Shown: positions 15,201 to 30,168, numbered from the stretch's first letter. The stretch is DNA of 64,000 bases from Prosapia bicincta (GCA_036971475.1 JBAIZL010000376.1:5897001-5961000), one strand, 5' to 3'. Notes: generated from the letters alone by a model not told the origin. Numbers and translations: made by a program.

Positions 15201-17700
15201 AAATGCCTAGCAACGCTGTTATGAATATTGTGAAAAAAATTTATTTTGTCAACATTTCATATTGCCTAGCAACGCTTTTTCGAAATTTGTAAGAAAAATA
15301 TATTTTTTCAACATTTCAAAATGCCTAGCAACGCTTTCATGAATTTTTTGAAAAAATATATTGTTTCAACATTTCAAAATTCCTAGCAACGCAGTTATGA
15401 ATTAAGAAAAAAATTAATTTTTTTAACATTTCATAATGCCTAGCAACGCTTGCAATAATTGTGTAAAAAAAATATATTTTTCAACATTTCATAAAGCCTA
15501 GCAACGCTTTTATGAATTTTGTAAGAAAAATATATTTTTTCAACATTTCAAAATGCCTAGCAACGCTTTCATGAATTTTTTGAAAAAATATATTGTTTCA
15601 ACATTTCAAAATTCCTAACAACGCTTGCAATAATTGTGTGAAAAAAATATATTTTTCAACATTTCATAAAGCCTAGCAACGCTTTTATGAATTTTGTAAA
15701 AAAAATATATTTTTTCAACATTTCAAAATGCCTAGCAACGCTTTCATGAATTTTTTGAAAAAATATATTGTTTCAACATTTCAAAATTCCTAGCAACGCA
15801 GTTATAAATTAGGAAAAAAATTTATTTTTTTATCATTTCATAGTGCCTAGCAACGCTTTCAAGAATTTTGAGAAAAAAATATATTTTTTCAACATTTTAA
15901 AATGCCTAGCAACGCTTTCATGATCTTTGTGAAAAAAATTTATTTTGTCAACATTTCATATTGCCTAGCAACGCTTTTTCGAAATTTGTAAAAAAAAAAT
16001 ATTTTTTCAACATTTCAAAATGCCTAGCAACGCTTTCATGAATTTTGTTAAAAAAATATATTTTTTCAATATTTCAAAATGCCTAGCAACGCTTTCATGA
16101 ATTATGTGAAGAAAATATTTTTTTTTTCAAAATTTCAAAATGCCTAGCAACGCTTTCATGAATTTTGTATAAAAAAGTATATTTTTTCAACATTTCAAAA
16201 TGCCTAGCAACGCTTTCATGAATTTTGTAAAATAAATATATATTATCAACATTTCAAAATGACTAGCAACGCTTTCATGAATTTTGTGAAAAAAATGTAT
16301 ATTTTCAACATTTCAAAATGCGTAGCAACGCTTTCATGAAATTTTAAAAAAAAAATATTTTTTTCAACATTTTAAAATGCCTAGCAACGCTTGCAATAAT
16401 TGTGTGAAAAAAATATATTTTTCAACATTTCAAAATGCCTAGCAACGCTGTTATGAATATTGTGAAAAAAATTTATTTTGTCAACATTTCATATTGCCTA
16501 GCAAGGCTTTTTCGAAATTTGTAAGAAAAATATATGTTTTCAACATTTCAAAATGCCTAGCAACGCTTTCATGAATTTTTTGAAAAAATATATTGTTTCA
16601 ACATTTCAAAATTCCTAGCAACGCAGTTATGAATTAAGAAAAAAATTAATTTTTTTAACATTTCATAATGCCTAGCAACGCTTGCAATAATTGTGTAAAA
16701 AAAATATATTTTTCAACATTTCATAAAGCCTAGCAACGCTTTTATGAATTTTGTAAGAAAAATATATTTTTTCAACATTTCAAAATGCCTAGCAACGCTT
16801 TCATGAATTTTTTGAAAACATATATTGTTTCAACATTTCAAAATTCCTAACAACGCTTGCAATAATTGTGTGAAAAAAATATATTTTTCAACATTTTAAA
16901 ATGCCTAGCAACGATTTCATGAATTTTGTAAAAAAAATATATTTTTTCAACATTTTAAAATGCATAGCAACGCTCTCATGAATTTTGTAAAAAAAATATG
17001 TTTTTTCAACATTTTAAAATGCCTAGAAACGCTTGCAATAATTGTGTGAAAAAAAATATATTTTTCAACATTTCATAAAGCCTAGCAACGATTTTATGAA
17101 TTTTGTAAAAAAAATATATTTTTTCAACATTTCAAAATGCCTAGCAACGCTTTCATGAATTTTTTGAAAAAATATATTGTTTCAACATTTCAAAATTCCT
17201 AGCAACGCAGTTATAAATTAAGAAAAAAATTTATTTTTTTAACATTTCATAGTGCCTAGCAACGCTTTCAAGAATTTTGAGAAAAAAATATATTTTTTCA
17301 ACATTTTAAAATGCCTAGCAACGCTTTCATGAATTTTGTGAAAAAAATTTATTTTGTCAACATTTCATATTGCCTAGCAACGCTTTTTCGAAATTTGTAA
17401 AAAAAAAATATTTTTTCAACATTTCAAAATGCCTAGCAACGCTTTCATGAATTTTGTTAAAAAAATATATTTTTTCAATATTTCAATATGCCTAGCAACG
17501 CTTTCTTGAATTATGTGAAGAAAATATATTTTTTCAAAATTTCAAAATGCCTAGCAACGCTTTCACGAATTTTGTATAAAAAAGTATATTTTTTCAACAT
17601 TTCAAAATGCCTAGCAACGCTTTCATGAATTTTGTAAAATAAATATATATTTTCAACATTTCAAAATGACTAGCAACGCTTTCATGAATTTTGTGAAAAA
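6240..17700 (+). repeat. ~1.4-kb (about 24-monomer) higher-order repeat domain
   Basis: Diagnostic monomers recur in fixed order. The marker GCAGTTATAAATTA lies at 6,832, 8,248, 9,769, 11,169, 12,576, 13,336, 14,577, 15,808 and 17,217. The sister marker GCAGTTATGAATTAAG lies at ~6,247, 7,656, 10,588, 11,992, 14,100, 15,391 and 16,623. Full spacings are ~1,400-1,416 bp. Spacings of 760, 1,231, 1,241 and 1,521 bp fit units that lost or gained monomers. Each unit also carries monomers with TTTTTCGAAATTTGTA, TTGCAATAATTGTGTG and a GTATAAAAAAGTATA variant in constant order. Confidence 0.85.
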
Positions 17701-20700
17701 AATGTATATTTTCAACATTTCAAAATGCGTAGCAACGCTTTCATGAAATTTAAAAAAAAAAAATATTTTTTTCAACATTTTCAAATGCCTAGCAACGCTT
17801 CCAATAATTGTGTGAAAAAAAATATATTTTTTCAACATTTTAAAATGCCTAGCAACGCTGATATGAATATTGTGATAAAAATTTATTTTGTCAACATTTC
17901 ATAGTGCCTAGCAACGCTTTTTCGAAATTTGTGAAAAAAATAAATTTTTTCAACATTTCAAAATGCCTAGCAACGCTATCATGAATTTTGTAAAAAAAAT
18001 ATATTTTTCTTCATTTCAAAATGACTAGCAACGCTTTCATGAATTCTGTGAAAAAAATGTATTTTTTTAACATTTTAAAATGCCTAGCAACGCTGTTATT
18101 AATATTGTGAAAAAAATTTATTTTTTTAACATTTTAAAATGCCTAGCAACGCTTTTTCGAAATTTGTAAAAAAAATATATTTTTTCGACTTTTCGAAATG
18201 CTAGCAACGCTTGCAATAATTGTGTGATAAAAATATATTTTTTCAACATTTCAAAATGCCTAGCAACGCTTTCATGAATTTTGTTAAAAAAATAAATTTT
18301 TTCAATATTTCAAAATGCCTAGCAACGCTTTCATGAATTATGTAAAGAAAATATATTTTTTCAACATTTCAAAGTGCCTAGCAACGCTTTCACGAATTTT
18401 GTATAAAAAAGTATATATTTTTTCAACATTTCAAAATACCTAGCAACGCTTTCATGAATTTTGTAAAAAAAATATATTTTTTCAACATTACAAAATGACT
18501 AGCAACGCTTTCATGAATTTTGTGAAAAAAATTTATTTTTTCAACATTTTTAAATGCCTAGCAATGCTGTTATTAATAATGTGAAAAACATTTATTTTGT
18601 CAACATTTCATATTGCCTAGCAACGCTTTTTCGAAATTTGTGAAAAAAATATATTTTTTCAACACTTAAAAATTGTTAGCAACGCTTTCACGAATTTTGT
18701 AAAAAAAAGTATATTTTTTCAACATTTCAATATGCCTAGCAACGCTTTCATGAATTTAGTGAAAAAATATATTTTTTCAACATTTCAAAATGCCTAGCAA
18801 CGCTGTTATGTAAAATGTGAAAAACATTTATTTTTTTAACATTTCATAGTTCCTAGCAACGCTTTCATGAATTTTGTAAACAAAATTAATTTTTTCAACA
18901 TTTCAAAATGCCTAGCAACGCTTTCATGAATTTTGTTAAAAAAATGTATTTTTTCAACATAACAAAATGCGTAGCAACGCTGTTATGAACAATGTGAAAA
19001 AAATTTATTTTTTCAACATTTCGTAATGCCTAGCAACGCTTTCATGAAATTTAAAAAAAAAATATATTTTTTTTCAACTTTTTCAAATGCCTAGCAACGC
19101 TTCCAATAATTGCGTGAAAAAAATATATTTTTTCAACATTTCAAAATGCCTAGCAACGCTTTCATGAATTTTGTTAAAAAAATATATTTTTTCAATATTT
19201 CAAAATGCCTAGCAACGCTTTCATGAATTATGTAAAGAAAATATATTTTTTCAACATTTCAAAATGCCTAGCAACGCTTTCACGAATTTTGCATAAAAAA
19301 GTATATTTTTTCAACATTTCAAAATGCCTAGCGACGCTTTCATGAATTTTGTAAAAAAAATATATTTTTTCAACATTTCAAAATGACTAGCAACGCTTTC
19401 ATGAATTTTGTGAAAAAAATGTATTTTTTCAACATTTCAAAATGCGTAGCAACGCTGTTATGAATAATGTGAAAAAAATGTATTTTTTCAACATTTCATA
19501 ATGCCTAGCAAGGCTTTCATGAAATTAAAAAAAAAAAATATTTTTTTTCATCATTTTCAAATGCCTAGCAACGCTTCCAATAATTGTGTGAAAAAAATAT
19601 ATTTTTTCAACATTTCAAAGTGCCTAGAACCGCTGTTAGGAATAATGTTAAAAAAATTATTTTTTCAACATTTTATATTGCCTAGCAACGCTTTTTCGAA
19701 ATTTGTAAAAAAAATATATTTTTTCAACATTTCGAAATGACTAGCAACGCTTTCATGAATTTTGTAAAAAAAATATATTTTTTCAACATTTCAAAATGCT
19801 AGCAACGCTTGCAATAATTGTGTGAAAAAATAATATTTTTTCAACATTTCAAAATGCCTAGCAACGCTGTTATGAATAATGTGAAAAACATTTATTTTGT
19901 CAACATTTCATATTGTCTAGCAACGCTTTTTCGAAATTTGTAAAAAAAATATGTTTTTCAACATTTCAAAATGCCTAAAAACGCTTCCAATAATTGTGTG
20001 AAAAAAATATATTTTTTCAACATTTCAAAATGCCTAGCAACGCTTTCATGAATTTTGTAAAAAAATATATTTTTTCAACATTTCAAAATGCCTAGCAACG
20101 CTGTTATGAATAATGTGAAAAAAATTATTTTTTCAACATTTTAAAATGCATAGCAACGCTTTCATGTGATTTTGTGAAAAAAATATATCATTTCAACATT
20201 TTCTAAAGCCTAGCATCTCTTTCATGAATTTTGTAAAAAAAATATATTTTTTTAAAACATTTCAAAATGCCTAGCAACGCTGTTATCAATAATGTGAAAA
20301 AAATATATTTTTTCAACATTGCAACATGCCTAGCAACGCTGTTATGAATAATGTGAAAAATATTTACTTTTTCAACATTTTAAAAGGCCTAGCAACGCTG
20401 TTATTACAAATGTGAAAAACATTTATTTTGTCAACATTTCATATTGTCTAGCAACGCATTTTCGAAATTTGTAAAAAAATTATGTTTTTCAACATTTCAA
20501 AATGCCTAGCAACGCTTTCATGAATTTTGTAAAAAAAATATATTTTTTCAATATTTCCAAATGCCTAGCAACGCTTTCACGAATTTTTGTATAAAAAAGT
20601 ATTTTTTTTCAACATTTCAAAATGCCTAGCAACGCTTGCATGAATTTTGTAAAAAAAATATATTTTGTCAACATTTCAAAATGACTAGCTACGCTGTTAT

Positions 20701-23047
20701 GAATATTGTGAAAAAAATTTATTTTGTCAACATTTCATATTGCCTAGCAACGCTTTTTCGAAATTTGTGAAAAAAATATATTTTTTCAACATTTCAAAAT
20801 GCCTAGCACCGCATTCATGAATTTTGTAAAAAAATAAGTTTGTTCGACATTTCTAAATGCCTAGCAACGCTTTCATGAATTTTGTGAAATTAAAATATTT
20901 TTTCAACATATCTAAATGCCTAGAAACGCTGTTATGAATAATTATTAAAAAAATTATTTTTTCAACTATTTATATAGCCTAGCAACGCTTTCATGAATTT
21001 TGTAAAAAAATATATTTTTCAACATTTTAAAATGCCTAGCAACGCTTTCAATAATTGTGTGAAAAAAATATATTTTTTCAACATTTCAAAATGCCTAGCA
21101 CCGCTGTTATGAATAATGTGAAAAAAAATTGTTTTCAACATTTTAAAATGCCTAGCAACGATGTTATGAATATTGTGAACAAAAATTATTTTGTCAACAT
21201 TTCATATTGCCTAGCAACGCTTTTTCGAAATTTGTAAAAAAAATATATTTTTTCAACATTTCAAAACGCCTAGCAACGCTTTCATGAATTTTGTGAAAAA
21301 AATATATTTTTTCAACATTTCAACATGCCTAGCAACGCTGTTATGAATAATGTGAAAAAAATTTATTTTTTCAACATTTTAAAAGGCCTAGCAACGCTGT
21401 TATTACAAATGTGAAAAACATTTATTTTTTCAACATTTCATAATGCCTAGCAAAGCTTTCATGAATTTTGAAAAAAAAGTAAATTTTTTTTACATTTCAA
21501 AACGCCTAGCAACGCATTCATGAATTTTGTAAAAATAATATATTTTGTCCACATTTCTAAATGCCCAGCTTAGCTGTTATGAATAATGTGAAAAAAATCT
21601 ATTTTTTCAACATTTAAAATGCCTAGACACGCTTTCATGGATTTGGTAAACATTATATATTTTTCTCACATTTCAAAATGCCTACCAACGCTTTTATGAA
21701 TTTTGTAAAAAAAATATATTTTTTCAACATTTCAAAATGCCTAGCAACGCAACATGAATTTGATAAACATTATATATTTTTTCCTCATTTCAAAATGCCT
21801 AGCAACGCTTTCATGAATTTGGTAAAAAAAATATATTTTTTCAACATTTCAAAATGCCTAGCAACGCTTTCATGAATTTGGTAAACATTATATATTTTTT
21901 CCTCATTTCAAAATGCCTAGCAACGCTTTCATGAATTTTGTAAAAAAAATATATTTTTTCAACATTTCAAAATGCCTAGCAAAGATTTCATGAATTTTGT
22001 AAAAAAAATACATTTTTTCAACATTTAAAATGCCCAGCAACGCTTTCAATAATTGTGTGAAAAAAAATATATTTTTTCAACATTTCAAAATACCTAGCAA
22101 CGCTGTTTTGAATAATGGGAAAAAAATATTTTTTCAACATTTCAAAATGCCTAGCAACGCTTTTATGCATATTGTGAAAATTTTTTATTTTTTTAACATT
22201 TCACATTTTCTAGAAAGGTTCTCACGAATTTTGTAAAAAAATATATTTTTTCAACATTTTAAAATGCCTAGCAACGCTTTCATGAATTTTGTAAAAAAAA
22301 TATATGTTTTCAACATTTTAAAATGCATAGCAATGCTTTCATGAATTGTGTGAAAGAAATATATTTTTTCAACATTTCAAAATGCCTACCAATGCTGTTA
22401 TGAATATGTGAAAAAATTTATTTTTTTCAACATTTCAAAATGCGTAGCAACGCTTTCTTGAATTTGGTAAACAATATATATTTTTCCACATTTCAAAATG
22501 CCTAGCAACGCTTTCATGAATTCTGAAAAAAAATATATTTCTTCAACATTTCAAAAAGCCTAGCAACGCTTTTATGAATTTGGTAAACTAATTATATTGT
22601 TCAACATTTTAAAATGCCTAGCAACGCTTTCATGAATTTGGTAAACAATATATATTTTTTCCACATTTCAAAATGAATAGCAAAGCTTTAATGAATTTTG
22701 TAAAAAAAATATATTTTATCAACATTTTAAAATGCCTATCAACGCTTTCAATTATTGTGTGAAACAAATGTATTTTTTCAACATTTCAAAATGCTTAGCA
22801 ACGCTTTCAAGAATTTTGAAAAAAATATATATTTTTTCAACATTTCAAAATGCCTAGCAAAGCTTTAATGAGTTTTGTAAAAAAATATATATTTTTTCAA
22901 CATTTTAAAATGCCTAGCAACGATTCCAACAATTGTGTGAAAAAATAGATTTTTTCCACATTTATAAATGCCTGGCAACGCTGTAATGAATAATGTGAAA
23001 AAAAATATTTTTTCAACATTTCAAAATGCCTAGCAACGCTTTTATGA
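16101..23047 (+). repeat. Large tandem satellite duplication, copy 1 (6,947 bp)
   Basis: This block repeats almost base for base immediately downstream (23,048-30,168). It starts inside a monomer at ATTATGTGAAGAAAATATTT (16,101), which reappears at 23,048, giving an offset of 6,947 bp that holds to ~20 kb. Matching landmarks include TTTTTCTTCATTTC (18,004 and 24,951), a short ORF echo (21,055 and 28,177) and TTTGGTAAAC monomers. The block begins in the 1.4-kb repeat domain and ends in a differently composed zone, so it bridges two homogenisation zones. Confidence 0.9.
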
Positions 23048-26000
23048 ATTATGTGAAGAAAATATTTTTTTTTTCAAAATTTCAAAATGCCTAGCAACGC
23101 TTTCATGAATTTTGTATAAAAAAGTATATTTTTTCAACATTTCAAAATGCCTAGCAACGCTTTCATGAATTTTGTAAAATAAATATATATTATCAACATT
23201 TCAAAATGACTAGCAACGCTTTCATGAATTTTGTGAAAAAAATGTATATTTTCAACATTTCAAAATGCGTAGCAACGCTTTCATGAAATTTAAAAAAAAA
23301 AATATTTTTTTCAACATTTTAAAATGCCTAGCAACGCTTGCAATAATTGTGTGAAAAAAATATATTTTTCAACATTTCAAAATGCCTAGCAACGCTGTTA
23401 TGAATATTGTGAAAAAAATTTATTTTGTCAACATTTCATATTGCCTAGCAAGGCTTTTTCGAAATTTGTAAGAAAAATATATGTTTTCAACATTTCAAAA
23501 TGCCTAGCAACGCTTTCATGAATTTTTTGAAAAAATATATTGTTTCAACATTTCAAAATTCCTAGCAACGCAGTTATGAATTAAGAAAAAAATTAATTTT
23601 TTTAACATTTCATAATGCCTAGCAACGCTTGCAATAATTGTGTAAAAAAAATATATTTTTCAACATTTCATAAAGCCTAGCAACGCTTTTATGAATTTTG
23701 TAAGAAAAATATATTTTTTCAACATTTCAAAATGCCTAGCAACGCTTTCATGAATTTTTTGAAAACATATATTGTTTCAACATTTCAAAATTCCTAACAA
23801 CGCTTGCAATAATTGTGTGAAAAAAATATATTTTTCAACATTTTAAAATGCCTAGCAACGATTTCATGAATTTTGTAAAAAAAATATATTTTTTCAACAT
23901 TTTAAAATGCATAGCAACGCTCTCATGAATTTTGTAAAAAAAATATGTTTTTTCAACATTTTAAAATGCCTAGAAACGCTTGCAATAATTGTGTGAAAAA
24001 AAATATATTTTTCAACATTTCATAAAGCCTAGCAACGATTTTATGAATTTTGTAAAAAAAATATATTTTTTCAACATTTCAAAATGCCTAGCAACGCTTT
24101 CATGAATTTTTTGAAAAAATATATTGTTTCAACATTTCAAAATTCCTAGCAACGCAGTTATAAATTAAGAAAAAAATTTATTTTTTTAACATTTCATAGT
24201 GCCTAGCAACGCTTTCAAGAATTTTGAGAAAAAAATATATTTTTTCAACATTTTAAAATGCCTAGCAACGCTTTCATGAATTTTGTGAAAAAAATTTATT
24301 TTGTCAACATTTCATATTGCCTAGCAACGCTTTTTCGAAATTTGTAAAAAAAAAATATTTTTTCAACATTTCAAAATGCCTAGCAACGCTTTCATGAATT
24401 TTGTTAAAAAAATATATTTTTTCAATATTTCAATATGCCTAGCAACGCTTTCATGAATTATGTGAAGAAAATATATTTTTTCAAAATTTCAAAATGCCTA
24501 GCAACGCTTTCACGAATTTTGTATAAAAAAGTATATTTTTTCAACATTTCAAAATGCCTAGCAACGCTTTCATGAATTTTGTAAAATAAATATATATTTT
24601 CAACATTTCAAAATGACTAGCAACGCTTTCATGAATTTTGTGAAAAAAATGTATATTTTCAACATTTCAAAATGCGTAGCAACGCTTTCATGAAATTAAA
24701 AAAAAAAAAATATTTTTTTCAACATTTTCAAATGCCTAGCAACGCTTCCAATAATTGTGTGAAAAAAAATATATTTTTTCAACATTTTAAAATGCCTAGC
24801 AACGCTGATATGAATATTGTGATAAAAATTTATTTTGTCAACATTTCATAGTGCCTAGCAACGCTTTTTCGAAATTTGTGAAAAAAATAAATTTTTTCAA
24901 CATTTCAAAATGCCTAGCAACGCTATCATGAATTTTGTAAAAAAAATATATTTTTCTTCATTTCAAAATGACTAGCAACGCTTTCATGAATTCTGTGAAA
25001 AAAATGTATTTTTTTAACATTTTAAAATGCCTAGCAACGCTGTTATTAATATTGTGAAAAAAAATTATTTTTTTAACATTTTAAAATGCCTAGCAACGCT
25101 TTTTCGAAATTTGTAAAAAAAATTTATTTTTTCGACTTTTCGAAATGCTAGCAACGCTTGCAATAATTGTGAGATAAAAATATATTTTTTCAACATTTCA
25201 AAATGCCTAGCAACGCTTTCATGAATTTTGTTAAAAAAATAAATTTTTTCAATATTTCAAAATGCCTAGCAACGCTTTCATGAATTATGTAAAGAAAATA
25301 TATTTTTTCAACATTTCAAAGTGCCTAGCAACGCTTTCACGAATTTTGTATAAAAAAGTATATATTTTTTTAACATTTCAAAATACCTAGCAACGCTTTC
25401 ATGAATTTTGTAAAAAAAATATATTTTTTCAACATTACAAAATGACTAGCAACGCTTTCATGAATTTTGTGAAAAAAATTTATTTTTTCAACATTTTTAA
25501 ATGCCTAGCAACGCTGTTATTAATAATGTGAAAAACATTTATTTTGTCAACATTTCATATTGCCTAGCAACGCTTTTTCGAAATTTGTGAAAAAAATATA
25601 TTTTTTCAACACTTAAAAATTGTTAGCAACGCTTTCACGAATTTTGTAAAAAAAAGTATATTTTTTCAACATTTCAATATGCCTAGCAACGCTTTCATGA
25701 ATTTAGTGAAAAAATATATTTTTTCAACATTTCAAAATGCCTAGCAACGCTGTTATGTAAAATGTGAAAAACATTTATTTTTTTAACATTTCATAGTTCC
25801 TAGCAACGCTTTCATGAATTTTGTAAACAAAATTAATTTTTTCAACATTTCAAAATGCCTAGCAACGCTTTCATGAATTTTGTTAAAAAAATGTATTTTT
25901 TCAACATAACAAAATGCGTAGCAACGCTGTTATGAACAATGTGAAAAAAATTTATTTTTTCAACATTTCGTAATGCCTAGCAACGCTTTCATGAAATTTA

Positions 26001-29000
26001 AAAAAAAAATATATTTTTTTTCAACTTTTTCAAATGCCTAGCAACGCTTCCAATAATTGCGTGAAAAAAATATATTTTTTCAACATTTCAAAATGCCTAG
26101 CAACGCTTTCATGAATTTTGTTAAAAAAATATATTTTTTCAATATTTCAAAATGCCTAGCAACGCTTTCATGAATTATGTAAAGAAAATATATTTTTTCA
26201 ACATTTCAAAATGCCTAGCAACGCTTTCACGAATTTTGCATAAAAAAGTATATTTTTTCAACATTTCAAAATGCCTAGCGACGCTTTCATGAATTTTGTA
26301 AAAAAAATATATTTTTTCAACATTTCAAAATGACTAGCAACGCTTTCATGAATTTTGTGAAAAAAATGTATTTTTTCAACATTTCAAAATGCGTAGCAAC
26401 GCTGTTATGAATAATGTGAAAAAAATGTATTTTTTCAACATTTCATAATGCCTAGCAAGGCTTTCATGAAATTAAAAAAAAAAATATTTTTTTTCATCAT
26501 TTTCAAATGCCTAGCAACGCTTCCAATAATTGTGTGAAAAAAATATATTTTTTCAACATTTCAAAGTGCCTAGAACCGCTGTTAGGAATAATGTTAAAAA
26601 AATTATTTTTTCAACATTTTATATTGCCTAGCAACGCTTTTTCGAAATTTGTAAAAAAAATATATTTTTTCAACATTTCGAAATGACTAGCAACGCTTTC
26701 ATGAATTTTGTAAAAAAAATATATTTTTTCAACATTTCAAAATGCTAGCAACGCTTGCAATAATTGTGTGAAAAAATAATATTTTTTCAACATTTCAAAA
26801 TGCCTAGCAACGCTGTTATGAATAATGTGAAAAACATTTATTTTGTCAACATTTCATATTGTCTAGCAACGCTTTTTCGAAATTTGTAAAAAAAATATGT
26901 TTTTCAACATTTCAAAATGCCTAAAAACGCTTCCAATAATTGTGTGAAAAAAATATATTTTTTCAACATTTCAAAATGCCTAGCAACGCTTTCATGAATT
27001 TTGTAAAAAAATATATTTTTTCAACATTTCAAAATGCCTAGCACAGCTGTTATGAATAATGTTAAAAAAAATTATTTTTTCAACATTTCAAAATGCTACC
27101 AACGATTGCAATAATTGTGTGAAAAAAATATATTTTTTCAACATTTCAAAATGCCTAGCAACGCTGTTATGAATAATGTGAAAAAAATTATTTTTTCAAC
27201 ATTTTAAAATGCATAGCAACGCTTTCATGTGATTTTGTGAAAAAAATATATCATTTCAACATTTTCTAAAGCCTAGCATCTCTTTCATGAATTTTGTAAA
27301 AAAAATATATTTTTTTAAAACATTTCAAAATGCCTAGCAACGCTGTTATCAATAATGTGAAAAAAATATATTTTTTCAACATTTCAACATGCCTAGCAAC
27401 GCTGTTATGAATAATGTGAAAAATATTTACTTTTTCAACATTTTAAAAGGCCTAGCAACGCTGTTATTACAAATGTGAAAAACATTTATTTTGTCAACAT
27501 TTCATATTGTCTAGCAACGCATTTTCGAAATTTGTAAAAAAATTATGTTTTTCAACATTTCAAAATGCCTAGCAACGCTTTCATGAATTTTGTAAAAAAA
27601 ATATATTTTTTCAATATTTCCAAATGCCTAGCAACGCTTTCACGAATTTTTGTATAAAAAAGTATTTTTTTTCAACATTTCAAAATGCCTAGCAACGCTT
27701 GCATGAATTTTGTAAAAAAAATATATTTTGTCAACATTTCAAAATGACTAGCTACGCTGTTATGAATATTGTGAAAAAAATTTATTTTGTCAACATTTCA
27801 TATTGCCTAGCAACGCTTTTTCGAAATTTGTAAAAAAAATATATTTTTTCTACATTTTAAAATGCCTAGCAACGCTTAAAATAATTGTGTGAAAAAAATA
27901 TATGTTTTCAACATTTCAAAATGCCTAGCACCGCATTCATGAATTTTGTAAAAAAATAAGTTTGTTCGACATTTCTAAATGCCTAGCAACGCTTTCATGA
28001 ATTTTGTGAAATTAAAATATTTTTTCAACATATCTAAATGCCTAGAAACGCTGTTATGAATAATTATTAAAAAAATTATTTTTTCAACTATTTATATAGC
28101 CTAGCAACGCTTTCATGAATTTTGTAAAAAAATATATTTTTCAACATTTTAAAATGCCTAGCAACGCTTTCAATAATTGTGTGAAAAAAATATATTTTTT
28201 CAACATTTCAAAATGCCTAGCACCGCTGTTATGAATAATGTGAAAAAAAATTGTTTTCAACATTTTAAAATGCCTAGCAACGATGTTATGAATATTGTGA
28301 AAAAAAATTATTTTGTCAACATTTCATATTGCCTAGCAACGCTTTTTCGAAATTTGTAAAAAAAATATATTTTTTCAACATTTCAAAACGCCTAGCAACG
28401 CTTTCATGAATTTTGTGAAAAAAATATATTTTTTCAACATTTCAACATGCCTAGCAACGCTGTTATGAATAATGTGAAAAAAATTTATTTTTTCAACATT
28501 TTAAAAGGCCTAGCAACGCTGTTATTACAAATGTGAAAAACATTTATTTTTTCAACATTTCATAATGCCTAGCAAAGCTTTCATGAATTTTGAAAAAAAG
28601 TAAATTTTTTTTACATTTCAAAACGCCTAGCAACGCATTCATGAATTTTGTAAAAATAATATATTTTGTCCACATTTCTAAATGCCCAGCTTAGCTGTTA
28701 TGAATAATGTGAAAAAAATCTATTTTTTCAACATTTAAAATGCCTAGACACGCTTTCATGGATTTGGTAAACATTATATATTTTTCTCACATTTCAAAAT
28801 GCCTACCAACGCTTTTATGAATTTTGTAAAAAAAATATATTTTTTCAACATTTCAAAATGCCTAGCAACGCAACATGAATTTGATAAACATTATATATTT
28901 TTTCCTCATTTCAAAATGCCTAGCAACGCTTTCATGAATTTGGTAAAAAAAATATATTTTTTCAACATTTCAAAATGCCTAGCAACGCTTTCATGAATTT

Positions 29001-30168
29001 GGTAAACATTATATATTTTTTCCTCATTTCAAAATGCCTAGCAACGCTTTCATGAATTTTGTAAAAAAAATATATTTTTTCAACATTTCAAAATGCCTAG
29101 CAAAGATTTCATGAATTTTGTAAAAAAAATACATTTTTTCAACATTTAAAATGCCCAGCAACGCTTTCAATAATTGTGTGAAAAAAAATATATTTTTTCA
29201 ACATTTCAAAATACCTAGCAACGCTGTTTTGAATAATGGGAAAAAAATATTTTTTCAACATTTCAAAATGCCTAGCAACGCTTTTATGCATATTGTGAAA
29301 TTTTTTTATTTTTTTAACATTTCACATTTTCTAGAAAGGTTCTCACGAATTTTGTAAAAAAATATATTTTTTCAACATTTTAAAATGCCTAGCAACGCTT
29401 TCATGAATTTTGTAAAAAAAATATATGTTTTCAACATTTTAAAATGCATAGCAATGCTTTCATGAATTGTGTGAAAGAAATATATTTTTTCAACATTTCA
29501 AAATGCCTACCAATGCTGTTATGAATATGTGAAAAAATTTATTTTTTTCAACATTTCAAAATGCGTAGCAACGCTTTCTTGAATTTGGTAAACAATATAT
29601 ATTTTTCCACATTTCAAAATGCCTAGCAACGCTTTCATGAATTCTGAAAAAAAATATATTTCTTCAACATTTCAAAAAGCCTAGCAACGCTTTTATGAAT
29701 TTGGTAAAGTAATTATATTGTTCAACATTTTAAAATGCCTAGCAACGCTTTCATGAATTTGGTAAACAATATATATTTTTTCCACATTTCAAAATGAATA
29801 GCAAAGCTTTAATGAATTTTGTAAAAAAAATATATTTTATCAACATTTTAAAATGCCTATCAACGCTTTCAATTATTGTGTGAAACAAATGTATTTTTTC
29901 AACATTTCAAAATGCTTAGCAACGCTTTCAAGAATTTTGAAAAAAATATATATTTTTTCAACATTTCAAAATGCCTAGCAAAGCTTTAATGAGTTTTGTA
30001 AAAAAATATATATTTTTTCAACATTTTAAAATGCCTAGCAACGATTCCAACAATTGTGTGAAAAAATAGATTTTTTCCACATTTATAAATGCCTGGCAAC
30101 GCTGTAATGAATAATGTGAAAAAAAATATTTTTTCAACATTTCAAAATGCCTAGCAACGCTTTTATGA
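23048..30168 (+). repeat. Large tandem satellite duplication, copy 2 (~7,121 bp)
   Basis: Downstream partner of 16,101-23,047. It is longer because it holds about two extra monomers near 27,043-27,160 (starting GCACAGCTGTTATG) and one near 27,850-27,910 (GCTTAAAATAATTGTG). The offset therefore grows from 6,947 to ~7,122 bp. Other differences are isolated substitutions or single-base indels. Copy 1 is cut inside the monomer at ~23,047, while copy 2 continues past 30,168 with GAAAATTGTGAAAAAAATTT, the ancestral right flank. Confidence 0.9.

Noticed and set aside
7934..29357. Eleven small ORFs of 60-79 codons within the satellite on both strands
   Set aside because: They are translations of the repeat itself, duplicated along with it, and limited by the TAG in the conserved box. 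No independent protein signal.
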